This document shows, piece by piece, positions 1 to 5,809 of a stretch of DNA of 5,809 nucleotides (positions are counted from its first letter, which is position 1; each line of letters opens with the position of its first letter). The notes under the pieces are model-generated. The model was not told the DNA's origin and did no database searches. It worked only from the letters and a program-made list of their open reading frames with translations. The position numbers and the translations under genes were made by a program. The DNA comes from Candidatus Bathyarchaeum sp. (GTDB taxonomy: Archaea; Thermoproteota; Bathyarchaeia; Bathyarchaeales; Bathyarchaeaceae), in NCBI GenBank assembly GCA_003096255.1, contig PIXS01000182.1, forward strand, positions 1-5,809, given 5' to 3'.

Positions 1-1532
1 ATTTGAGCTAGGTTGGAGTCGTCTCCTGAACCTGCACCGCATGTGATGCCTTCGTTGTTGCTGGTGATTGTGCAGTTTGAGATTACTGGTGCTCCGCCGT
101 CAACAAGAATTGACCTCTGATTGCCAGTATTCACTACTGTACAATTGTTTATCTTCGGAGAAATGTGGTCTATGTAAACTGTGGGTGATGCTTGGGTTGA
201 GCTGAGGAAGGCGTTTTCTATTATAGAACCTGTGCCTTCACCCCAACTTGTGCTGTGTTCTGTAAACTGAATTGCCGAAACTCTAGTTATGCCGATAATG
301 CCTAATCCAGTGCCGTTACATATCACCGATATGGGATTTTCAATGGCCCCCCGTGCGTTTAGTGTGCCGTTTACTTTCATGTATGTGTCGTTTAGGTATA
401 CGACCACGCCGGGTTCTATTGTAAGAGTTACGCCGTTGTCAACAAGCAAGGGTGTAGTAGCAAAATATGGACTGTTTTCTTGAGTCCATGTTGTGTTTTG
501 GGCAATTATCCCAGAAACATACGTCACATCTGGATTCGGTTCTGGATCTGGATCAAGCTCAGGTTCAGGCACCCATGACGGTATTTCTGGTGCTTGAAGG
601 TTTGCCTCGGCTAAGAACGGAACAAAATTTATCACTCCCAGATTGAAGTCGTTCTTGAAGTCCCTGATTGTCTGGTTGATAATATCTACGTTGGTTGTTC
701 CCCACCAATTGTTGGTGGCGTTAATGTCAGCACCAGAAAATGCATACTGATAGACGTTATACTCGATGTTGCCAACTATGTTGTTATAAACTATGGTTGG
801 TGAGGGTGAATTGAGCATGTTGAATCCTACGGTGTTTCCGATGATTGTGTTGTTTTGGATTATCGGTGTTGCGTGTACGTAGTCTATTCTGATTCCGCCA
901 TTTCCGTTGTTTTTGTTTCCTGTGTTGTTTGCGATTAGGTTTCCTTGGATGAGCGGTGAGCCCTCGGAGATTGATATGCCTACTTCACAGTCTGTGATAG
1001 TGTTGTCTAGAATTTGAGCTAAATTGGTGTTTTCGCCGAAACCCTCGCTGCATGTGATTCCTGCAAAGTTGCTGGTGATTGTGCAGTTTGAGATTACTGG
1101 CGCTCCACCATCAACAAAAATTGACCTCTGTCCACCAGTGTTCACAACTGTACAGTTATTAATTTTCGGAGAAACACGGTCTGTGTAAATTGTGAAAACT
1201 GGTCGAGTTGTGTTTACAACCGCGTTTTCTATTATTGACCCTAAACCAGTTTCTTCATTCCAGTCTGTGCTGTATTCTGTAAATTGGATTGCTGCGTTGT
1301 CCTGTGGGTAAAGAAGACCCGATGTACCATTGGATATCAACAAAATTGGGTGTGTTGTGTTCCCCCGTGCGCTTAGTGTGCCGTTTACTTTCATGTATGT
1401 ATCGTTTAGGTATACGACCACTCCGGGTTCTATTGTAAGAGTTACACCGTTGTCTACAAGCAAAGGTGATGTAACAACGTATGGGCTGTTTTCAACTATC
1501 CAAGTTGTGTTAATGCTGATTATTCCTGAAAC
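1..1532 (-). repeat. Tandem duplication of a ~1014-bp beta-helix module within the gene
   Basis: Module 1 begins near 1532 (V33) and module 2 near 518 (V371), a shift of 1014 bp or 338 codons. Similarity is clear at DNA level. Positions 349-479 and 1363-1493 differ at only about one base in ten by eye, over the segment encoding the N-terminal cap. A second conserved block lies at about 60-118 and 1071-1129, shifted by 1011 bp, so one codon was gained or lost between the blocks. The intervening segments (for example 296-345 against 1310-1360) are clearly diverged. Module 2 is cut by the window edge, so the number of copies is unknown. Confidence 0.85.
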
Positions 1533-1628
1533 TTGGGTGGACGCTTCTACGGCACCAAAATAAATGGTGCTGAATAATAATATGCTAACAAGTATTGTAA
1601 TTGAAAATTTATGCAATGATTTTTTCAT
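1..1628 (-). CDS. Secreted right-handed beta-helix repeat surface protein (NosD-like), partial, C-terminus beyond left edge
   Basis: Translating down from the ATG at 1628-1626 gives 542 codons without a stop, running off the window. Residues 1-29 look like a signal peptide: MKKSLHK, a hydrophobic stretch of about 19 residues, and likely cleavage after AVEA. Module 1 (about 33-343) opens with a cap carrying TLTIEPG at 63-69 and KVNGTL at 80-85. Beta-helix coils follow, such as SPKINNCTVVNTG from 153 and APVISNCTITSN from 176, ending in NNWWGTTN at 306-313, a motif frequent in this fold. A Pro/Asp/Glu-rich linker (about 344-368) leads to module 2, which restarts at V371 and is cut at Q542. Families of this type (NosD, Beta_helix) are extracellular and often bind or cleave polysaccharide; no catalytic residues can be assigned here. 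NxS/T sequons are abundant. A terminator separates it from the upstream propeller gene. Fold is well supported; function is inferred. Confidence 0.9.
   Translation of the reverse strand, partial: MKKSLHKFSITILVSILLFSTIYFGAVEASTQVSGIISINTTWIVENSPYVVTSPLLVDNGVTLTIEPGVVVYLNDTYMKVNGTLSARGNTTHPILLISNGTSGLLYPQDNAAIQFTEYSTDWNEETGLGSIIENAVVNTTRPVFTIYTDRVSPKINNCTVVNTGGQRSIFVDGGAPVISNCTITSNFAGITCSEGFGENTNLAQILDNTITDCEVGISISEGSPLIQGNLIANNTGNKNNGNGGIRIDYVHATPIIQNNTIIGNTVGFNMLNSPSPTIVYNNIVGNIEYNVYQYAFSGADINATNNWWGTTNVDIINQTIRDFKNDFNLGVINFVPFLAEANLQAPEIPSWVPEPELDPDPEPNPDVTYVSGIIAQNTTWTQENSPYFATTPLLVDNGVTLTIEPGVVVYLNDTYMKVNGTLNARGAIENPISVICNGTGLGIIGITRVSAIQFTEHSTSWGEGTGSIIENAFLSSTQASPTVYIDHISPKINNCTVVNTGNQRSILVDGGAPVISNCTITSNNEGITCGAGSGDDSNLAQ
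531..599 (-). other. Acidic Pro/Asp/Glu linker between beta-helix modules
   Basis: These bases encode about residues 344-366 of the beta-helix protein. They begin with an EIPSWVPEPE segment and continue with alternating Pro and Asp/Glu (DPDPEPNPD). Such extended acidic linkers commonly separate rigid extracellular domains. The segment marks the boundary between module 1, ending after the NNWWGTTN coil, and module 2. Confidence 0.6.
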
Positions 1629-1640
1629 CGTCTTGCACAG

Positions 1641-1682
1641 CCCCTTACTGGGTATGTAATTTATTAACATTTATTACTTTCC
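1641..1682 (-). promoter_or_regulatory. Candidate promoter of the beta-helix gene with tandem TATA-like octamers
   Basis: On the minus strand a purine run GGAAAG (1682-1677), resembling a BRE, precedes TAATAAAT (1676-1669). An identical TAATAAAT follows at 1666-1659, exactly 10 bp further. With usual archaeal spacing, the first would start transcription near 1646 and the second near 1636, giving a short or almost leaderless message. TAAGGGG (1647-1641) ends 12 nt before the ATG and could pair weakly with the 16S 3' end. This is motif matching by eye in AT-rich DNA, so only moderately reliable. Confidence 0.4.
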
Positions 1683-1750
1683 TAACAAAGAGAAGAAAGA
1701 GGCAAACCGTTTTTTTGTTATGTTGTTTTCAACATTCATGAGATTTTGAT

Positions 1751-1786
1751 AAAAACAAAAATGGTGTAAGCTCAAAAAAGGCTTAC
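1751..1786 (-). terminator. Hairpin plus T-tract terminator of the propeller gene
   Basis: Three bases after the TAG stop, the transcript can form a 6-bp stem, GTAAGC (1786-1781) with GCTTAC (1771-1766), around a 9-base loop. After ACCA, two runs of five T separated by one G follow (1761-1751). Archaeal termination depends chiefly on T-rich stretches, so the T-tract is the stronger part of the signal. It implies that the beta-helix gene downstream has its own promoter. Confidence 0.65.
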
Positions 1787-1789
1787 CTG

Positions 1790-4700
1790 CTATTTGTGGG
1801 TTAGTTTGCCAATTCGGTTTTTGTAAACTGTGGCTACTGCAACCATCGCTATCACGCAGATTGCTAGAATCAGTAATTGTGGGAATTCTGGGATTACTTC
1901 GTTTGTGAATGTTGCTGTTACTGTTTTGTCGCTGTTCATTACGATGGTGGTTGTGTTTGCTGTTGCTGTTTTATCTCCGCTCCATCCGCTGAAGCTCCAC
2001 CCTTCTGCGCTCAATGCTTCTAGTGTAACGGTGGTTCCTTCTTGGTATGTCTGGTTTGCTGGTGTAACGGTTCCGTTGCCAACTACAAGGATTGTCAATG
2101 TGTATTCTTCGGGTTCCTCTTCTGGGTTTTCTGTGAATGTTGCTGTTACTGTTTTGTCCGAATCCATGGTCACCGTTACTGTTGTCTGGGTTCCTGTTGC
2201 GTCACTGCTCCAACCGCTGAATGTCCAGCCTTCTGTGTTTGAGGCAGTTAAGGTGACTACTGTTCCGCTTGGGTATGTTCCATTTGCGGGGGTTACTGTT
2301 CCTTCGCCGACTACAAGGGTTGTTAGTGTGTATTCAGGAATGTTGTCTTGTGTGAATGTTGCTGTTACTGTTTTGTTTGCGTCCATAACGATTACAGTAT
2401 CATTTGTTCCTGTGGCGTCTCCGCTCCATCCGTCAAAAGTCCAGCCCTCATGGCTTGTTGCTTGTAACGTGACGTTGGTTCCGTCTGTGTAGGTTCCGTT
2501 TGTTGGTGTTACTGTTCCTTCACCGATTACCAGTATTGTTAGGGTATATTCTGCTGGTTCTTGTTGAGTGAAGGTTGCTGTGACTACTTTATTGCTGTTC
2601 ATCACTATGGTGGTGTTTTCTGTTCCAGTTGCACTTCCGCTCCATCCGCTAAATGTCCAGCCTTCAGCAGCTAGTGCTTCAAGGTTTACGGATGTTCCTG
2701 CTATGTATGTTCCGTTGGTTGGTGTAACTGTTCCGTTGCCTGTTACATAGATTGTTAGGTCATAGTATGTTGTTGGTGTGTATGGGGTGTTTTTTGTGAA
2801 TACGATGTTTCGGGTTACGTTTGCGTCAGTTACCTGTATTGTTCCAGATAATTGTGAAGATGAACTATACCCGCTTGGTGTGCTAACTGAGTAGCTGTAG
2901 TTCCCGTTTGCTGAAGTAAAGCTGATTGTATTTGAGGTAGAAGATTTGAGTGTGCCATCAAACGTAACTGACCAGCTTGTGCCCGCACTCAAACCTGTTT
3001 CAACAAAATTTACTGTGTAAGTGGGATATGTGGAAAATGCGTATACTTTGCCATCGCATGAGCCAACAAATACTGTCCCATTTGCAACTGCAGGAGATGA
3101 AATCAAATAGCCATCAGTTAAGTAGCTCCAGACGAGTGAGCCGTCAGTTATGTTCAAAGCGTGCAATTTTTTATCATGCGAACCCACGTAGACTATGCCT
3201 TTTGCAATAGCAGGTGATGACCACACGCAATCTCCTGTTGTGTAATTCCAAATTTGTTCTCCGTCAGTTGTATTCAAGGCATACACGTGACCATCGTCTG
3301 CCCCAATGCAGAGCACTCCCTTTGCAACTGCAGGACAGGACTGAATACTGCTTCCTGTTGCGTAGTTCCAAATCTCTGAGCCGTTTACTGCGTTCAAAGC
3401 ATATATAATACCATCTGTTGTGCCCACATAAACAACGTCGTCAACAACCGCGGAATCTGCCACAAATCCTCCTGTTTTGTAATTCCAAATTTGTGAGCCA
3501 TCGGTTACATTCAGTGCATACAAGTACGTGTCACATGAGCCCACGTAAACAACGCCGCCAACAACTGCAGGAGATGAACTCACCCAATCTCCTGTTGTGT
3601 AGTTCCATATTTTTGTGCCATCAGTTGCGTTCAGTGCATAAACGTTGCAATCTAAGGAGCCAACAAAAACTACGCCATCTTTAACTGCAGGGGATGTATA
3701 CACGTCATCTCCTGTTGTGTAGTTCCATATTTTTGTGCCATAAATGGCGTCAAGGGCATACATATTGTCATCCCGTGAGCCCACATAAACAACGTCGTCA
3801 ACAACCACAGGAGAAGACCCAACACCGCCTTCTGTTGTGTAGTTCCAGACGCTTGTGCCATCGTTTGCGTTAAGGGCATAAATATTGTTATCCCACGAGC
3901 CTATGTAAACAACCCCATCAACAACTGCAGGAGATGAACTCACTGTGTCTCCTATTGTGTAGTTCCATAATGTTTGATTTGTTAGGGGTGCTTCTGAGCG
4001 AGAGTAACCTGTATTTGCGTTATCATGACTAAATTGTGTCCACCAGTCGAACTCGAAGGTTATTGGCTGGTTGACATCTGCGTCACTCACTGTGATTGTG
4101 CCTGATGCTGGTGTGGCAACATAGTTCGTAACGATAACTGTGTATTCGTAAGTTCCTAACAGGACATCTGTGAATGTTATGGTGTCTGTTGTGCTGTTTT
4201 GTGCAGTTCCATCAAATGTAACTGACCAACTGGTTCCAGAAGGCAAACCAGACGCAGTAAACGTTACTGTAAACTGTTCTGTGATGCCAAAGGCGTAAAG
4301 GTTTCCGTCATAGCTTCCAATATACATCACGTCCTCTACAACTGCTGGCGAAGCGCCTACATATCCTCCTGTTTGGTAACTCCAAACCAGTGAACCATCT
4401 GTTGCGTTTACGGAGTAAACCTTGCCGTCAATTGACCCAAAGAAAACCACATCATCTGTGACCGCGGGGGAAGAATAAATTTTGTTTCCTGTTGTGTAGT
4501 TCCATATTTTTGTTCCTGTTGTGGCGTTCAATGCGTAGAACTGATTATCCCACGAACCTACATACACCATGCCGTTGGCAACTGCGGGAGATGAAATGAC
4601 CCTGTTTCCTGTTGTGTAGTTCCATATGTGGTCGCCTGTTGTATCGTTCAAAGCATACAACTTGTGGTCATCTGAGCCTACATACACTATTCCGTTTGCA

Positions 4701-5410
4701 ATTGCAGGAGATGAAGCTACACAGTTTCCTGTTGTGTAATTCCAGATTTTGTTTCCATCTGTAGCGTTTAGGGCATATGTTTTGTTGTCTGCTGAACCAA
4801 AATAGACTACGCCGTTTACAACCGCAGGGGTTGACCCCAACTCGGCTCCTGTTGTGTAGTTCCAGATTTGACTGCCGTCTGCTGTGTCTAGAGCATACGT
4901 TTTGTTATCCGCTGAGGTGACATAAACAACGTTATTTGATACCTTTGGAGATGCTATTACATACTGCCCTGTTGTATAGTTCCAAATTTTTGAACCATCT
5001 GCAGCGTTCAAGGCGTAAACATTGTTGTCATATGAGCCAACATAAACCACGCCATCAAAAAACGTCGGAGACGAATCAACATCACCTCCTGTTGTAAAGT
5101 TCCAGATTTTTGTTCCCGTTGTAGCGTTCAAAGCGTAAACGTTGTTGTCTTGTGAACCAACATAAACAACCCCGTCAACCACCGCCGCAGACGAATACAC
5201 AATTCCCCCTGTTGTGTATGACCACTTGGTGTTGTTGGTTAGTGGTCCAGTTGATGGCGTATGTCCTGTGTTAGCATTATCGTAACGAAAGTTCAGCCAA
5301 TCATTTGTTTTGTCTGCTTTTGCTATTTGCACGTTGATTACGCATGATAAAATTGGTAATAACAAAACTAGTGTCAGAAATACTACCTTTCCCTGTTTCG
5401 TATATCGCAT
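1790..5410 (-). CDS. Cell-surface protein with two eight-bladed PQQ-like propellers, two Ig-like domains, four InlB-type repeats and a PEFP membrane anchor
   Basis: Complete at 1206 residues. Residues 1-32 form a signal peptide (MRYTKQGK, hydrophobic core, AKA). The lead-in motif WLNFRYDNANTG (38-49) opens propeller 1, with eight blades of about 40 residues (63-376). Each blade follows a WNYTTG...SSPAV..GVVYVGS.D..YALNA.DG pattern and contains the A-x-[ND]-x-x-x-G-x-x-x-W docking motif of PQQ-type propellers. An Ig-like domain follows (379-455, SGTSWSVTFDGT). The pair then repeats: lead-in 457-468, blades 482-793, Ig-like 797-873. Four Flg_new_2/InlB B-type repeats (883-1169, GWTFSGWSG core) form a likely stalk. 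PEFP (1174-1177), a transmembrane helix (about 1178-1196) and a basic tail finish it. The architecture suggests an externally exposed, wall- or membrane-anchored binding protein. No cofactor site or catalytic residues are apparent, so enzymatic quinoprotein activity is unlikely. The ligand is unknown. The ATG at 5410 is chosen because the signal peptide begins directly there. Confidence 0.95.
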   Translation of the reverse strand: MRYTKQGKVVFLTLVLLLPILSCVINVQIAKADKTNDWLNFRYDNANTGHTPSTGPLTNNTKWSYTTGGIVYSSAAVVDGVVYVGSQDNNVYALNATTGTKIWNFTTGGDVDSSPTFFDGVVYVGSYDNNVYALNAADGSKIWNYTTGQYVIASPKVSNNVVYVTSADNKTYALDTADGSQIWNYTTGAELGSTPAVVNGVVYFGSADNKTYALNATDGNKIWNYTTGNCVASSPAIANGIVYVGSDDHKLYALNDTTGDHIWNYTTGNRVISSPAVANGMVYVGSWDNQFYALNATTGTKIWNYTTGNKIYSSPAVTDDVVFFGSIDGKVYSVNATDGSLVWSYQTGGYVGASPAVVEDVMYIGSYDGNLYAFGITEQFTVTFTASGLPSGTSWSVTFDGTAQNSTTDTITFTDVLLGTYEYTVIVTNYVATPASGTITVSDADVNQPITFEFDWWTQFSHDNANTGYSRSEAPLTNQTLWNYTIGDTVSSSPAVVDGVVYIGSWDNNIYALNANDGTSVWNYTTEGGVGSSPVVVDDVVYVGSRDDNMYALDAIYGTKIWNYTTGDDVYTSPAVKDGVVFVGSLDCNVYALNATDGTKIWNYTTGDWVSSSPAVVGGVVYVGSCDTYLYALNVTDGSQIWNYKTGGFVADSAVVDDVVYVGTTDGIIYALNAVNGSEIWNYATGSSIQSCPAVAKGVLCIGADDGHVYALNTTDGEQIWNYTTGDCVWSSPAIAKGIVYVGSHDKKLHALNITDGSLVWSYLTDGYLISSPAVANGTVFVGSCDGKVYAFSTYPTYTVNFVETGLSAGTSWSVTFDGTLKSSTSNTISFTSANGNYSYSVSTPSGYSSSSQLSGTIQVTDANVTRNIVFTKNTPYTPTTYYDLTIYVTGNGTVTPTNGTYIAGTSVNLEALAAEGWTFSGWSGSATGTENTTIVMNSNKVVTATFTQQEPAEYTLTILVIGEGTVTPTNGTYTDGTNVTLQATSHEGWTFDGWSGDATGTNDTVIVMDANKTVTATFTQDNIPEYTLTTLVVGEGTVTPANGTYPSGTVVTLTASNTEGWTFSGWSSDATGTQTTVTVTMDSDKTVTATFTENPEEEPEEYTLTILVVGNGTVTPANQTYQEGTTVTLEALSAEGWSFSGWSGDKTATANTTTIVMNSDKTVTATFTNEVIPEFPQLLILAICVIAMVAVATVYKNRIGKLTHK
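1794..1891 (-). other. PEFP-type C-terminal anchor segment
   Basis: Encodes the last 33 residues: IPEFP at 1173-1177, a hydrophobic span of about 19 residues containing one Cys (C1185), and the tail VYKNRIGKLTHK. In archaea a PEF or PEFP motif before a terminal membrane helix and basic tail is typical of surface proteins. Some variants (PEF-CTERM) are proposed to be processed by archaeosortase-type enzymes. Whether this one is cleaved or stays as a simple anchor cannot be told from the sequence. Confidence 0.75.
1904..2764 (-). repeat. Four tandem InlB B-type repeats (about 72 residues each)
   Basis: Units begin at Y883, Y955, Y1027 and Y1103 of the propeller protein, so spacing is 72, 72 and 76 residues. 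The longer third step comes from a Glu/Pro-rich spacer (ENPEEEPEE). Every unit carries a GxGTVTPxN turn, a GW[TS]FxGWS core and a K(T/V)VTATFT ending. At DNA level the GTTGCTGTTACTG-type ends recur on the plus strand. Repeats of this divergent InlB class are common in surface adhesins and probably act here as a stalk between the propeller head and the membrane helix. Confidence 0.85.
2792..5299 (-). repeat. Internal duplication: two propeller-plus-Ig modules with ~120-bp blade repeats
   Basis: Residues 38-455 and 457-873 have the same order: W..F..DNANTG lead-in, eight blades, Ig-like domain. The shift is 418-419 residues (about 1254 bp). Inside each module the blades repeat every 40 codons, so DNA is visibly periodic at 120 bp; for example 3591-3623 is identical to 3711-3743. 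One blade, the fifth of propeller 2 (residues 642-680), is 39 residues because the proline of the SSPAV strand is missing. The Ig-like domains share SGTSWSVTFDGT or AGTSWSVTFDGT and near-identical DNA around 2953-2975 and 4207-4229. Confidence 0.9.
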
Positions 5411-5420
5411 GATATGAGTT

Positions 5421-5462
5421 CCCCTGTTTCATGTTTCATGGGAACGATTTTGCTATTTATTC
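5421..5462 (-). promoter_or_regulatory. Candidate promoter of the propeller gene
   Basis: The minus strand carries GAATAAATA (5462-5454), a TATA-like element whose end lies 43 nt before the ATG. This would place a start of transcription near 5432 and a leader of about 20 nt. ACAGGGG (5427-5421) ends 10 nt before the ATG and may be a weak ribosome site. Two ATGs at 5439 and 5432 are out of frame and lead nowhere useful, supporting the chosen start at 5410. A second AT-rich element, CTATATG near 5490, could be an alternative but is about 80 nt upstream. Confidence 0.4.
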
Positions 5463-5600
5463 ATTGTTAATTTCGGATTCAGATTTGCATATAGTTATCA
5501 ATTACGTTGATGAAAATGAGTAAAAATTGTCTCAAAATACAATTGTCAGTAATATTTTTCGTTAAACTTAGTTCTGGTGCAAAAAACCTTCAACAGCACT

Positions 5601-5641
5601 CAAACAAAAAAGAAAAATTGAAACAAAAACGGGTTTTGTTT
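5601..5641 (-). terminator. Hairpin plus T-rich tract terminator of the winged-helix gene
   Basis: Ten bases after the TAA stop, an 8-bp stem can form: AAACAAAA (5641-5634) with TTTTGTTT (5628-5621), around loop CCCGT. It is followed by CAATTTTTCTTTTTTGTTTG (5620-5601), containing runs of five and six T. The stem is almost all A-T and weak on its own. The T-rich stretch matches what archaeal RNA polymerase uses to terminate. Confidence 0.65.
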
Positions 5642-5651
5642 TATTTCTGCA

Positions 5652-5809
5652 TTACTTGTTTTTCATCAACCCATTTTTGTTAATGACAATCTTGTTTGTC
5701 ATGCCGTGACTTTTTCGTACAATCAAGCCTTTGAATTCCAGATAATCCAAGATTCTGGTGATTTTGGCTTTTGGAAAACCTGTTTGCGTGTGCAAGTCGC
5801 TTTGCAGGA
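5652..5809 (-). CDS. Winged-helix DNA-binding protein, C-terminal fragment (start beyond right edge)
   Basis: The last 51 codons plus TAA (5654-5652) are visible. They read LQSDLHTQTGFPKAKITRIL, then DYLEFKGLIVRKSHG, then MTNKIVIN and a short lysine/asparagine tail. This fits the second half of a winged helix-turn-helix of MarR-like or related archaeal type. LQSDLHTQTG is the end of the second helix and turn, FPKAKITRILDYLEFKG is the recognition helix with the usual KAKITRIL..LE..GLI pattern, and VRKSHGMTNKIVI is the beta wing. The protein ends just after the wing, as in archaeal regulators that carry the DNA-binding domain at the C-terminus. Any N-terminal sensor or membrane part is out of view, so ligand and targets are unknown. 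It is transcribed in the same direction as the propeller gene but separated from it by a terminator and 241 bp. Confidence 0.75.
   Translation of the reverse strand, partial: LQSDLHTQTGFPKAKITRILDYLEFKGLIVRKSHGMTNKIVINKNGLMKNK

Larger units (their letters stand above)
5411..5651. other. Intergenic region between the winged-helix and propeller genes
   Basis: This AT-rich stretch holds the terminator of the winged-helix gene at its right end and the candidate promoter of the propeller gene at its left end. Between about 5465 and 5600 I see no open frame of coding character and no tRNA-like or other recognisable RNA structure. A short imperfect inverted pair (AATTGT and ACAATT) lies near 5524-5545, which is weak evidence for an operator. 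Confidence 0.6.

Noticed and set aside
289..483. A pair of similar small plus-strand frames (289-483 and 1330-1563) looking like a duplicated small gene
   Set aside because: They are antisense to the conserved cap of the two beta-helix modules. Their similarity follows from the module duplication in the real minus-strand gene.
1700..1740. T-rich stretch on the plus strand as a terminator for a plus-strand gene
   Set aside because: No plus-strand gene ends there. On the minus strand the same bases are simply AT-rich DNA upstream of the beta-helix gene.
1830..2492. A 220-codon open frame on the plus strand
   Set aside because: It lies fully opposite the four B-repeats of the propeller gene. 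Its repetitive Val/Thr/Pro composition is the mirror of the repeated minus-strand codons, and the minus-strand reading has clear domains and an anchor.
2977..3684. Several plus-strand frames opposite propeller 2
   Set aside because: They are shadows of the 120-bp blade repeat, Ser/Leu/Arg/Gln-rich and without recognisable motifs.
3670..3879. Minus-strand 69-codon frame inside the propeller gene
   Set aside because: It is an out-of-frame reading of the blade repeats; the main frame there has intact propeller motifs.
3032..5224. Regularly spaced repeats suggesting a CRISPR array
   Set aside because: The 120-bp period is an exact multiple of three, the repeats are degenerate and they encode propeller blades in one continuous frame.
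3032..5224. Quinoprotein dehydrogenase with PQQ cofactor
   Set aside because: Only structural blade motifs are present. No catalytic Asp/Glu, vicinal Cys pair or heme CxxCH motif is visible, and PQQ-like repeats are widespread in non-enzymatic propellers.

Overview
The window reads as archaeal. Three genes lie on the minus strand and none is visible on the plus strand. Both large products are secreted surface proteins rich in N-glycosylation sequons. The complete one ends in the archaeal PEFP motif, a transmembrane helix and a short basic tail. Upstream signals look like archaeal TATA elements, and gene ends have T-rich terminators. Candidatus Bathyarchaeia (Thermoproteota) is my best guess from this style of C-terminus and protein mix. 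A methanogen with PEF-type surface proteins is the main alternative; no marker gene here decides it.

Layout from right to left, which is the direction of transcription. (1) 5809-5652: last 51 residues of a winged-helix DNA-binding protein whose start lies beyond the right edge. (2) 5651-5411: intergenic, with a hairpin plus T-rich terminator and the promoter of the next gene. (3) 5410-1790: a complete 1206-residue surface protein with signal peptide, eight-bladed PQQ-like propeller, Ig-like domain, second eight-bladed propeller, second Ig-like domain, four InlB-type B-repeats, then PEFP, membrane helix and basic tail. (4) 1789-1629: intergenic, with a terminator and a promoter containing two TATA-like octamers one helical turn apart. 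(5) 1628-1: start of a second secreted protein built from tandem right-handed beta-helix modules of about 338 residues. It is open at the left edge, so its C-terminus is not seen.

The two large genes look like an accessory cell-surface locus of repeat-built, probably glycosylated proteins. They may bind carbohydrate or mediate contact with surfaces or other cells. A terminator separates them, so they are probably transcribed independently, but their upstream regions share a layout: an AATAAAT element 41-44 nt before the ATG and a GGGG run 10-12 nt before it. The winged-helix protein is a candidate local regulator by position only. No tRNA, rRNA, CRISPR array, insertion sequence or enzyme with recognisable catalytic residues was seen.
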